From contig CAILZB010000006.1 in assembly GCA_903838565.1 (NCBI GenBank), positions 1 to 45,619 on the forward strand: a DNA stretch of 45,619 nt. Direction: 5' to 3'. A program made the position numbers and the translations under genes. Position 1 is the first letter of the stretch, and each line of letters starts with the position of its first letter. Below, one piece after another: positions 16,243-23,699 of this stretch. The notes under the pieces are model-generated. The model had not been told where the DNA came from. It worked only from the letters and a program-made list of their open reading frames with translations, and made no database searches. This DNA comes from an uncultured beta proteobacterium (GTDB lineage: Bacteria; Pseudomonadota; Gammaproteobacteria; Burkholderiales; Burkholderiaceae_C).

Positions 16243-16274
16243 GTTGAACTCCTTTCAACTTCAAGGAGTTCAGC
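16243..16274 (+). promoter_or_regulatory. Hairpin masking the ribosome-binding site of recombinase 2
   Basis: GTTGAACTCCTT (16243-16254), loop TCAACTTC, AAGGAGTTCAGC (16263-16274): a 12-bp stem with a single G-U wobble. It ends directly before ATG 16275, and its right arm contains the AAGGAG ribosome-binding site. The corresponding leader of recombinase 1 keeps only a CCTT/AAGG remnant of this pairing. Confidence 0.7.
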
Positions 16275-16898
16275 ATGGAAGAATCGAGCAACAAGTCCCA
16301 CCACGAACCGTGGAACAAAGGCAAGTTGGTTGGCCAGAAGGCACCGTTCAAACTGAAGGAAATTTGGGCCATCCGCGTACGACTGCAGGTTGAACATCGT
16401 GTCAGGGAGTTGGCCATGTTTGACTTGGGACTCGACAGCAAACTTCGGGCTTGCGACCTGGTCAAACTCAAGGTTCGCGACATCTGCCACGGCGCCCAAG
16501 TGGCCGCACGTGCCATCGTCATGCAGCAAAAGACCGCAAGACCCGTTCAATTCGAGATTACCGAATCGACGCGGGAGGCAGTGAGCGCATGGATCAAAGA
16601 CGCCAAACTGCGGGCTGAAGACTTCCTGTTCCCAAGCCGGATCCATGACTCGCCTCATCTGGGAACCCGCCAGTACGCACGAATCGTGGATAGCTGGGTG
16701 CGGCAGGCTGGACTCGACCCCGCCTCCTACGGAACGCATTCCATGAGGCGCACCAAGGCGTCTCTAATCTACCGTCGAACCAAGAACCTGCGCGCGGTAC
16801 AGCTTTTGCTCGGCCACGCCAAAGTTGAAAGTACGGTCCGATATCTCGGCATAGAAGTGGATGACGCTCTGGAAATGGCAGAGGATACGGAGGCTTGA
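16275..16898 (+). CDS. Compact tyrosine recombinase 2 (paralogue of recombinase 1)
   Basis: A 207-residue protein, colinear with recombinase 1 from EPWNKGKLVGQKAPFKL onwards and roughly 80% identical. The catalytic residues are Arg58, Lys86, His155, Arg158, His181 and Tyr190, all present. Only the first 10 residues and scattered positions differ (for instance WIKDAKLRAED against WMKLRNLHSED). The start is ATG 16275, immediately after a hairpin that contains its AAGGAG. The tandem pair looks like a duplication. Whether the two have divided roles as FimB/FimE do is inference only. Confidence 0.88.
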   Translation: MEESSNKSHHEPWNKGKLVGQKAPFKLKEIWAIRVRLQVEHRVRELAMFDLGLDSKLRACDLVKLKVRDICHGAQVAARAIVMQQKTARPVQFEITESTREAVSAWIKDAKLRAEDFLFPSRIHDSPHLGTRQYARIVDSWVRQAGLDPASYGTHSMRRTKASLIYRRTKNLRAVQLLLGHAKVESTVRYLGIEVDDALEMAEDTEA

Positions 16899-17793
16899 CG
16901 TTGCCGATGCACCCGGTTCTGGCGTTGCACTGTGTGAGTTCTATCGCACCGGCGAGCGCCAGATTCGACTTTTTGGCGGCGGTTCGAACGCTCGAGGGCG
17001 CGCGTTCCGCCGCTGATTGTCAGCTTTCGGGCACCGTGTCCGATGTAGAAAATCGTCGTGGAAATGGGTAACCTGCCTCTCAGGATTTTTGACTGTCTGT
17101 CTCTTGAGGGCTGTCAGCGGGCGTAGAGATTTGCGATCTGCCTGCTCCAGACCGGACCTTCACATCGAGGGATCGGCAGGCAGCTTTGTCGTGGTCAACT
17201 CGTCAAAGTGGGTAACCGGACTCGACCATAAGCGGGTGCCCATTGGTGGCAGCTTTCGGGCAACCAAAACAGTTTTGTCGCCGAGGCGCCGCAAAGCTGT
17301 CGCTCAATTTGGTGCGTCCCTTGCACATTGCCGACCGTAGCGGCGAAGAAGTCTGGGACAGGACTGCAGCCGTCTTCCAAAAAATCATCCTAGGAAATGG
17401 TTGCTGCTCCATTGCGGTCGTTGCCGATCTCTGCGGGACTTCTCTGAAGCAGTCATAGAGATTGATGCAAGATTACCGAGCAATTTCAGGGTCAGCGTTG
17501 ATTGCCGAATTTCGCTAAGACGGCTGCCGACCAGTTTGGTGTTGATGCTGCAAAGTGGACATTCATCGAGGCAGATTCTCGGTAGCGGTCATCCCGCGCC
17601 AACAATCCCGCAGGGGGAATTGAATCTTCCGACTTTGCCTCGCAGTTGACGCGGGAACCGATCAGTAATTGAAGGTTTCAGCACAATGCTGGACTTTGCA
17701 CAGATTCGGTGACCAGTCAGAAATTTCAAGTGGCTTTCAGCGGCGGCGGCAACCGCGACTGCGATGAATCCCTTCAGCCCATGGGACTACGTG
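16899..17793. other. Long non-coding stretch with dispersed-repeat copy B
   Basis: 895 bases with no convincing gene. They contain repeat copy B (17223-17533). A partial sub-repeat also occurs: CAGCTTTCGGGCA at about 17030 and again near 17250. The rest (about 17550-17790) shows no recognisable structure. Confidence 0.6.
17223..17533 (+). repeat. Dispersed repeat copy B
   Basis: 17223-17370 (148 bp) matches 45469-45616 in inverted orientation with 7 substitutions and no gaps. 17432-17533 (102 bp) matches 1584-1685 in direct orientation with 2 substitutions. B is thus the most complete copy and links A and C, which share with each other only the 23-bp core at 17348-17370. It lies 325 bp beyond the second recombinase gene. 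Confidence 0.85.
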
Positions 17794-19269
17794 TCATAGC
17801 AAGCGCAATGGAACATAGAACTTCATCCCGCCCCGCTGAATCAGTAGTGCAACCGCCTCGTTCGCCTGGGCTGCGGCGGAACTGACCTGATTGATGCTGT
17901 TCACCGGCTGCGCGTCAACCGCCAACAGCATGTCACCGACCTGCACACCGGCACGTTCCGCTACGCCATCCACGCGCTCTATTAGCAAGGCGGGCGCCGA
18001 ATTGACGTCGCGCAGATCGTCAGAGTCGGGCGCTCGAAGTGTCAGTCCAAAGTGCACCACAGTGGCTGCTGCTGCTATCTTCGGTACTTTCGGCGCGGGT
18101 CCATCGTCCATCCTGGCATGCAGCGTTCGCAGCGCACCCTGACGCCAGACCTCGATGGCGACACTTTCTCCTGGCTTGTACAGTCCCAAGGTTGTTGAGA
18201 GATCGCCGGGTGCGTCAATCGAGCGGCCGTTCACCGCCAGCACAACGTCGCCGCCCAGAAGGCCCGCGCGCTGCCCAGCGCCGCTTGGATCAACGTCGCT
18301 GACCAAGGCGCCAGCAGGCTTGTCCAGCTTGAACGCCCGCGCCAGCGTCTGATCGACTTCCTGCACACCAATGCTCAGACGGGCGTGACGGACCTGACCA
18401 CTGCTGAGGATTTGTTGTTCTATGCGCTGGGCCGTGTCGATCGGAATGGCAAAGGACAGGCCTTGGTAGCCGCCTGATTTCGAATAAATCTGGGAATTGA
18501 TTCCCACCACCTCGCCAATCATGTTGATGAGCGGGCCGCCCGAGTTTCCTGGGTTGATCGCGGCGTCTGTCTGTATGAACGGCACCGGATTATCACCCGG
18601 CAACGTGCGCTTTGTAGCGCTGACCACACCAGCGGTGACGGTGCTTTCAAAACCAAATGGAGAACCAATTGCAAGAACCCATTCACCTGCGCGCAGGGCC
18701 CGTGGGGGTGCAAGTGAAACTGCCTGCAAGTTGCTAGCGTCAATCTTTAACACAGCGATATCCGTCAGTTTGTCGGTTCCCAATACTTTGGCGCGAAACT
18801 CGCGACGATCCGTCAATCGAACCAACACTTCATCGGCGTTCGCCACGACATGGGCGTTGGTCAGAATGACTCCGTCCGAACGCACGATGAACCCCGAGCC
18901 CTCGCCCCGAACCGGGAGGCTCATTTGGGGTGGAAGCCCGCCGAAGCGCTTCTGAAAGCCTCTAAGGAATTCACGCATCGGGTCGGACTCCTGCGCAACA
19001 CCCCCACTGTCCGAATCTCGCATTTCAACGTCGTCGCTTGTTGAAATATTGCGCTTGCCGCTCACACTGATGTTTACCACTGTTGGTGCAAACTTTGCGG
19101 CGATCCCCGTCATGTCTGGCAGAGCGGCCGCCAAGCGTTCGGACGCGGGCTCTGTGATTGCTGCCGCAGCGTTGGCGGCGTAGCTGCTGCCGACAAAGGC
19201 CAGTGTCATTGCGAGAAGGCCTGAGAAGGCGAATGCAGAGCGGTTCGGGGAGCTGTGATTGGCGTCCAT
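17794..19269 (-). CDS. Periplasmic HtrA/Deg-type serine protease with two PDZ domains
   Basis: A 491-residue precursor. N-terminal hydrophobic segment (about 12-35, FAFSGLLAMTLAFVGSSYAANA), probably a signal peptide. The trypsin-like domain at about 55-260 carries the intact triad His140 (LTNAHVV), Asp170 (TDIAVLK) and Ser243 (NPGNSGGP). PDZ1 lies at about 275-370 (LSIGVQEVDQTLARAF) and PDZ2 at about 400-490. Length and layout match DegP/DegQ/MucD. It degrades or chaperones misfolded envelope proteins. The start at 19269 is chosen because the 46-residue upstream extension has no signal character. It is the last gene of a five-gene minus-strand cluster with an outer-membrane protein and unknown membrane proteins. 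Confidence 0.93.
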   Translation of the reverse strand: MDANHSSPNRSAFAFSGLLAMTLAFVGSSYAANAAAAITEPASERLAAALPDMTGIAAKFAPTVVNISVSGKRNISTSDDVEMRDSDSGGVAQESDPMREFLRGFQKRFGGLPPQMSLPVRGEGSGFIVRSDGVILTNAHVVANADEVLVRLTDRREFRAKVLGTDKLTDIAVLKIDASNLQAVSLAPPRALRAGEWVLAIGSPFGFESTVTAGVVSATKRTLPGDNPVPFIQTDAAINPGNSGGPLINMIGEVVGINSQIYSKSGGYQGLSFAIPIDTAQRIEQQILSSGQVRHARLSIGVQEVDQTLARAFKLDKPAGALVSDVDPSGAGQRAGLLGGDVVLAVNGRSIDAPGDLSTTLGLYKPGESVAIEVWRQGALRTLHARMDDGPAPKVPKIAAAATVVHFGLTLRAPDSDDLRDVNSAPALLIERVDGVAERAGVQVGDMLLAVDAQPVNSINQVSSAAAQANEAVALLIQRGGMKFYVPLRLL

Positions 19270-19348
19270 TGTGGTCCGTTGGTGTATCGATTTCTTGATG
19301 TTCTTCAAGATGTTTTGAGTTGGAGTAGCCACAACTTGCGTACATGCA

Positions 19349-19858
19349 CTACGACCGAAACTCTGGGCCAGCCGATCGACGCTTTCGTATGCACTGCAGA
19401 AGCACACTTGCCATCACCGCTGCCGCGGCCGAGCCTGAGGCGCAAGCTGGGCTTGAAAGCAATTGTGAGAGGCTGTCGAACGCTTCAAAACCTGCTTTCT
19501 GGAGATACTCGATCAGGGCGCTCACATCGCTGGCGCGAACTTCTACAGCGTCCTCCATCCGAATCTGCATGGCCTGCCAGCCAGCGCGAAATCTGATCCT
19601 GGCGAAGATACCGTTGGCCACAGCCAGCAGCGCAAATACGCCCAGTGGATGCAGCAGTTGCTCCAGCAGCCGCGCTCGCTCGGCCGGGGCGGCAGTCTCA
19701 TAGACCTGACCCACCAACTGCGCCAGCATCTGGTTCTGTACCGGCGGGGATGCGCCTTCGTAGACTTCTCCGACCAGTTGCGCAACCGGTATGTTGCACG
19801 CCACGCTTTGCCTTTGCAGGGTCGGATTTGTCTGCAAATCAATTTTTGTGTTTTTCAT
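19349..19858 (-). CDS. Unknown membrane protein with duplicated AQLVG-x-VYE motif (paralogue B)
   Basis: 169 residues; I recognise no named family. It is paralogous over its length to the protein at 20333-20794. The N-terminal motif occurs twice in tandem, at 25-44 (VAQLVGEVYEGASPPV...) and 45-64 (LAQLVGQVYETAAPAE...), a 20-residue period; the paralogue has one copy. A conserved hydrophobic stretch follows (LLHPLGVFALLAVANGIFARI, about 68-88), then an alternating segment (GWQAMQIRMEDAVEVRASDVSALIEYLQ) and a second hydrophobic stretch near the C-terminus (about 140-155) with a basic end (CIRKRR). AGGAG lies 9 nt before ATG 19858. Probably an inner-membrane protein. The function is unknown, and the HtrA neighbour suggests an envelope-stress role. 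Confidence 0.75.
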   Translation of the reverse strand: MKNTKIDLQTNPTLQRQSVACNIPVAQLVGEVYEGASPPVQNQMLAQLVGQVYETAAPAERARLLEQLLHPLGVFALLAVANGIFARIRFRAGWQAMQIRMEDAVEVRASDVSALIEYLQKAGFEAFDSLSQLLSSPACASGSAAAAVMASVLLQCIRKRRSAGPEFRS

Positions 19859-19994
19859 AGGAACTCGCTCCTGTTCTGAGGAAACGCCGTCTGGCTGGCG
19901 ATTGCGAAAATCGATGACGCAGTTCAGTCTGGTGGCAATGGGTATCGGAATCGTGTTTGAAAGCGAAGCCTGGGTAAATTTGTGTCGCCGTGTG

Positions 19995-20336
19995 TCAACG
20001 GCGCAGCGTCTTGAACCGCAGATGCAGATCCAGCGATTCACCCTGCTCCAGTCGCATCGTGTAAGAGCACCGAACGTCGCCCAGATTCGCGATGACGTGG
20101 TAGGTTCCGGCGGGAAGAGGAACGTCGAGCAAGGGACCCGCAGCTGCGATGGTGAGCACCGAACGGCCCTGCAGGTCGTCGATTTGCACCGCAAGCGGCG
20201 AGCGCGCATACAGGCGAGTGGCAATCGAATGTAGCGAGCGCAAGCGGCGTAACGTGGACTCAAACAGTCCGTCCGCGCCGCTTGCGCCTTCAGAATGGAT
20301 CACCAGGCGCGCGTTGTTCGGCGTGTCGACGTTCAC
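19995..20336 (-). CDS. Small beta-rich protein of unknown function
   Basis: 113 residues, no signal peptide, no named family recognised. The second half (LAVQIDDLQGRSVLTIAAAG, then LPAGTYHVIANLGDVRCSY and LEQGESLDLHLRF) has the alternating pattern and PAGTYxV turn typical of PEGA or carboxypeptidase-regulatory-like beta sandwiches. The first half has one helix (LFESTLRRLRSLHSIATRLY). Its ATG overlaps the stop of the upstream gene (ATGA at 20333-20336), a strong sign that it is real and translationally coupled. It sits between the two paralogous membrane proteins. Confidence 0.75.
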   Translation of the reverse strand: MNVDTPNNARLVIHSEGASGADGLFESTLRRLRSLHSIATRLYARSPLAVQIDDLQGRSVLTIAAAGPLLDVPLPAGTYHVIANLGDVRCSYTMRLEQGESLDLHLRFKTLRR

Positions 20337-20794
20337 GTCAAGACTCCTGCGGATGAATCGCGATAGTCGTCTTCGCGCCGGTTCCTCGCGCGCCTCATCA
20401 GCACGGTGACCAGCAGCGCAGCGGCACCAGAACCCGCCAGCGCGGGTGAGGCCACCAACAGTTGGGCCAAACCATCGACGGCTTCAACACTGACCTGCTG
20501 CAGGTAGTTGACCAAGGCGATCACATCCGCGGAGCGCACCTTCTGGGCGTCGTCGAGTTGCACGTGCAACTGTGGCCAGCCGCCGCGAAAGCGTATCCCG
20601 GCGAAGATGCCGTTGGCCACGGCAACCAGCGCCAGAACGCCCAACGGCCTGAGAAGTTGCTCCAGCAAGCGACCCTTTTCCATCGGCGGTGCAGCTTCAT
20701 AGACTTCGCCAACCAGTTGCGCCACGGTGAGTTCACTGACCTGCTGGTCCGCTGCGTTCATGGCTGAAGTCGGTGTTGTGTTGTTGAGGTTCAT
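20333..20794 (-). CDS. Unknown membrane protein with AQLVG-x-VYE motif (paralogue A)
   Basis: 153 residues, no named family recognised. One motif copy at 24-43 (VAQLVGEVYEAAPPMEKGRL) is followed by LLRPLGVLALVAVANGIFAG (about 47-66, membrane-like). Then come GWPQLHVQLDDAQKVRSADVIALVNYLQ and a second membrane-like segment (about 117-133, LAGSGAAALLVTVLM) ending in RRARNRR. The last basic cluster suggests a cytoplasmic C-terminus. AAGGA lies 7 nt before ATG 20794. It is preceded by the outer-membrane barrel gene (48 bp) and overlaps the 113-residue gene. The same architecture appears in paralogue B. Confidence 0.78.
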   Translation of the reverse strand: MNLNNTTPTSAMNAADQQVSELTVAQLVGEVYEAAPPMEKGRLLEQLLRPLGVLALVAVANGIFAGIRFRGGWPQLHVQLDDAQKVRSADVIALVNYLQQVSVEAVDGLAQLLVASPALAGSGAAALLVTVLMRRARNRREDDYRDSSAGVLT

Positions 20795-20842
20795 GACTTG
20801 ATCCTTTCATGCGTGCGATGCGCTGTTGCCCGGGACGATGGC

Positions 20843-21373
20843 TTAGAAAGCCACTTTCAAGCCGACCGTGTACTGGTCAACGTTGGGCTTTGCGCCAAAG
20901 GCATCGGCCCGGTAGCGTTCGACCTCACTGCGCAACGCGACGTTGCTGGTCAGCGCGTATTGCGCGCCCAGACCCAGCTTGAGGCCGTTACCGCGGCCGT
21001 CGCCATTGCTGGTGTTCAAACTGGCGTGGGCAAGGCCCATGCGCCCGAGCAAGGACCACTTGTCGCTCAGCGGTGCGGTGGCGACGGCGTCCAGGTACTC
21101 GGCGTGGCTGTTCACCCTACCGCTGGCATTGTCAATGTGGCCCAGGTCGGCGACACCGGCCTCCAGCGCGAAATAGGGACTGAACTGATAGCCTGCGAAG
21201 AGCTTGCCGCTCAGGCCCGAGCCGTCTCCAGTCACACCGTTCACGCTGTCCTGAAAGTGTGGCGCTCCCAGGCTCGCACCGGCGTAGACGCCTTCGGCTT
21301 GCGCGCCCACGGAGCACAGACAAGCCAGAGTTATGGCTGCGGCGAACAGGGGTTTGAAAGTTTGCATTTGCAT
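20843..21373 (-). CDS. Outer-membrane 8-strand beta-barrel protein
   Basis: A 176-residue precursor with a signal peptide (about 1-25, TFKPLFAAAITLACLCSVGAQA). Eight alternating hydrophobic strands follow (YAGASLG, LSGKLFAGYQFS, FALEAGVADLG, KWSLLGRMGLAHA, LKLGLGAQYALT, VALRSEVERYR), and it ends in YTVGLKVAF with the C-terminal phenylalanine used for BAM assembly. It resembles the OmpA N-terminal or OmpX/OmpW-type barrels; no peptidoglycan-binding domain. ATG 21373 is preferred to 21406 because the signal peptide begins there. It is the first gene of the paralogue-HtrA cluster and follows the histidine kinase gene by 185 bp. Confidence 0.87.
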   Translation of the reverse strand: MQMQTFKPLFAAAITLACLCSVGAQAEGVYAGASLGAPHFQDSVNGVTGDGSGLSGKLFAGYQFSPYFALEAGVADLGHIDNASGRVNSHAEYLDAVATAPLSDKWSLLGRMGLAHASLNTSNGDGRGNGLKLGLGAQYALTSNVALRSEVERYRADAFGAKPNVDQYTVGLKVAF

Positions 21374-21442
21374 GATGAATTTCCCTTTTGAATCACGCAT
21401 CGACATTGATGCGATGGGTTGATCTTCTAGGGAGGGCGATGC

Positions 21443-21474
21443 GCCTGTGTGTCGAAACGAAGTGCCTGTATGTC
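21443..21474. promoter_or_regulatory. Paired direct repeats upstream of the outer-membrane protein gene
   Basis: GCCTGTGTGTC (21443-21453) and GCCTGTATGTC (21464-21474) match at 10 of 11 positions, 21 bp start to start, about 70-100 bp upstream of the barrel gene. Tandem half-sites two turns apart are typical for OmpR-family response regulators. Candidate target of the regulator encoded at 23700-24431. Confidence 0.45.
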
Positions 21475-21558
21475 ATTTGAAACAGAGCGTCGTGGCACAC
21501 GTGCAAACCTCCCTCAGCGCTTTCGGGGGTTTGGCGCCTGCACGCGGCGCGATGCGGC

Positions 21559-23628
21559 TCAGGCCATCAACTGCGCCAGAGTACGCGCCAGTTCGGCTCG
21601 CTGCAACGGCTTGGTCAGCACCGTGGTCACACCAGCAGACGCCGCGCGCGCCGCCAGCAGCGCGCCGCCATAGCCGCTGACCAGCAGCACCGGAAGATCC
21701 GGGGCGAATAGCCTGAGCTTTCGGGTCAGTTCGGTCCCATTCATCCCCGGCATCACTTCATCTGTGATCACCGCCGCGAAGCGTGGCGGCTGTTCGCTCA
21801 GCATCTTCAGCGCTTGCATCGGATCACTGGTGCAGACCGGCTCATAGCCGAGCCCCGCGAGCATTTCCTTGGCCATGACAAGCAGATCAGGCTCGTCATC
21901 GAGCACGAGCAGCGCCTGCCCTGCGCCGCGAGGGGCCACTGCCAGTGAGGGTGCCAGCGGATCCAGCGCATCGGCGCTTTGCGCAAAGTACAGGACAAAT
22001 CGTGCACCTTGGCCTGGCGGGCTTTGCACGTCGATCGCGCCTGAAAACTCGGCCATGACGCCGTGCACCACGGCTAGGCCCAGGCCCGTGCCACCGCCGG
22101 CGCCGCGCGTTGTGAAGAACGGCTCAAACAAACGTTCCATCGCTGGCGCACTGATGCCTGTGCCTTGATCGGACACGCTCAAGGCCAGGTACTCACCTTC
22201 ATGAAGTTGGCTGTGTGACAACACTCTCATCTGCGGCACGTGCAGTGCATCCAGTCCTACGCTGAGCATGCCACCGCCGGGCATGGCCTGCAAAGCGTTC
22301 GTGCACAGATTCAATACGGCCTCGTAAGCCTTGGTCGGGTCGCCCCGCACGCGCGCCCCTTGGGCTTCGAGACGACGCTCCAGCACAACACCCGGGGGGA
22401 GCGCGGCAGCCAGCAGGTCCAGCACCTCCTGCACGATCGGTTCAAGCTCGAACACGATGGCCTGGCGTGCGCCACTGCGACCAAAGACGAGTATGTGTTC
22501 CACCAAGGCCCGTCCGCGCAGTGCCGCCTGCAACACCTTGTCCAGATGGCGCGCCTGCGCACTTCCCGGCGCTGCAGCGTCCTGCGCCATCTCGCCAAAA
22601 CCGACGATCGCCGCGAGCACATTGTTGAAGTCATGCGCCACGCCGCCGGCCAGCGCGCCCAGGGATTCGAGTTTGCTGCTGCGCGCCAGCTGCGCTTGCA
22701 GCGCCTGCTGGGCCTGGGTGCGACGCCGTTCGGCCCGCAGCACGAAGACCATGGACGCCAGCATGACGGCAAGCACCAGCGCCAACGACGCTGCCGTCAA
22801 CTGGGCGGCCTGGCGCCAGCCTGCAAGCAAAACGTCAAGGTCACGCGTCAACATCACTTTGAGTCCGTAGCGGCTCAGGCCATGCAGCGCGACCAGGTGC
22901 TCGCTTCCATCGCGAAAGCGCCGCAGCTCCAGACTTTGTGAAGTCGCCAGGCGCTGTGCCACGCTGGCCTCGTCGAGCTTGGGTGCATCGGGAACGGATA
23001 CCGCTAAGCGCACGCCGTCGCTGCGAAACACCGCCATGCGTGCATCTGCCGCAGGCGTGGCCGCCGGAAACGCCCCCAGCAAACTGCCGGCAGGCATGGC
23101 TGCCAGCACCCAGCCGCGGGTGCCGGCGCTCTGGAAGCGGCTGGCCAGCGCCACCAGGCTGTCGTTCGTCACGTGGTCCGTGAAGGGTCGGCTTACCGCG
23201 ACCGCGTCGTCGCTCAGTTGGTCCAGGGCCGGCGTGAACGAGGCAAGTTCCGGCATAAGCGTCTTGTCCGAGACCGTCAGCAGATGCCCGTCACTGCCGA
23301 CCAGCCAAAGCGTTCGCACCAGTGGCATGAGGTCGGCGCGGGTGCGCAGTGCGTGCGTCGCCTCTCCCCCTTGCAGCGGCAGTCGAGTTTCCAGCAGCTC
23401 GGCGCGCAGCGCGCCCATGCCTTCTTCCACGCCCTGCAAACCGCGGCTCAATTCGTCCGTCAGGGCAAGCGACAAAAGGCCCAATTCGCGCGTCTTGTTC
23501 TGCAGCGCATCGCGGCGCTGTTGCCACAGACTGGCGGCAGCCAAGGCCGCCGTGGCCAACACCAGCGCCAGTGCGATCCACCAAAGTCGCGACAAATTGG
23601 AGCGGGACTGATGCGGAACGGAATTCAT
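21559..23628 (-). CDS. Hybrid sensor histidine kinase with C-terminal receiver domain
   Basis: 689 residues. Membrane segment 1 is at about 15-33 and segment 2 at about 278-297; between them is an approximately 240-residue periplasmic sensor region, possibly Cache-like. After a short coiled linker comes the HisKA box with phospho-acceptor His332 (GGVAHDFNN). The ATPase domain has an N-box (LNLCTNALQAMP, Asn440/Asn444), G1 (VSDQGTGIS, Asp487), an F-box (FEPFFTTRG) and G2 (GTGLGLAVV). The C-terminal receiver has Asp577/Asp578, phospho-acceptor Asp623 (ITDEVMPGMNG) and Lys673. There is no Hpt domain. It is divergent (71 bp) from an OmpR-type regulator. The ligand is unknown. Confidence 0.92.
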   Translation of the reverse strand: MNSVPHQSRSNLSRLWWIALALVLATAALAAASLWQQRRDALQNKTRELGLLSLALTDELSRGLQGVEEGMGALRAELLETRLPLQGGEATHALRTRADLMPLVRTLWLVGSDGHLLTVSDKTLMPELASFTPALDQLSDDAVAVSRPFTDHVTNDSLVALASRFQSAGTRGWVLAAMPAGSLLGAFPAATPAADARMAVFRSDGVRLAVSVPDAPKLDEASVAQRLATSQSLELRRFRDGSEHLVALHGLSRYGLKVMLTRDLDVLLAGWRQAAQLTAASLALVLAVMLASMVFVLRAERRRTQAQQALQAQLARSSKLESLGALAGGVAHDFNNVLAAIVGFGEMAQDAAAPGSAQARHLDKVLQAALRGRALVEHILVFGRSGARQAIVFELEPIVQEVLDLLAAALPPGVVLERRLEAQGARVRGDPTKAYEAVLNLCTNALQAMPGGGMLSVGLDALHVPQMRVLSHSQLHEGEYLALSVSDQGTGISAPAMERLFEPFFTTRGAGGGTGLGLAVVHGVMAEFSGAIDVQSPPGQGARFVLYFAQSADALDPLAPSLAVAPRGAGQALLVLDDEPDLLVMAKEMLAGLGYEPVCTSDPMQALKMLSEQPPRFAAVITDEVMPGMNGTELTRKLRLFAPDLPVLLVSGYGGALLAARAASAGVTTVLTKPLQRAELARTLAQLMA

Positions 23629-23699
23629 GCGGGACTTGTCTCCAGGGCTGTGGTCGATAATGGCAGCACAGTCACAGCATAGTCTCCGCGCCGCCCTGA

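Larger units (their letters stand above)
15961..16274. other. Gap between the two recombinase genes
   Basis: 314 bases without a gene. Visible structure: a 9-bp inverted repeat just after recombinase 1 (15969-16000) and a 12-bp hairpin covering the ribosome-binding site of recombinase 2 (16243-16274). The middle shows nothing I can name. Confidence 0.6.

Noticed and set aside
19859..20263. Upstream extension of paralogue B's frame to 304 codons
   Set aside because: It overlaps the 113-residue gene in another frame; AGGAG and the family N-terminus mark ATG 19858 as the real start.
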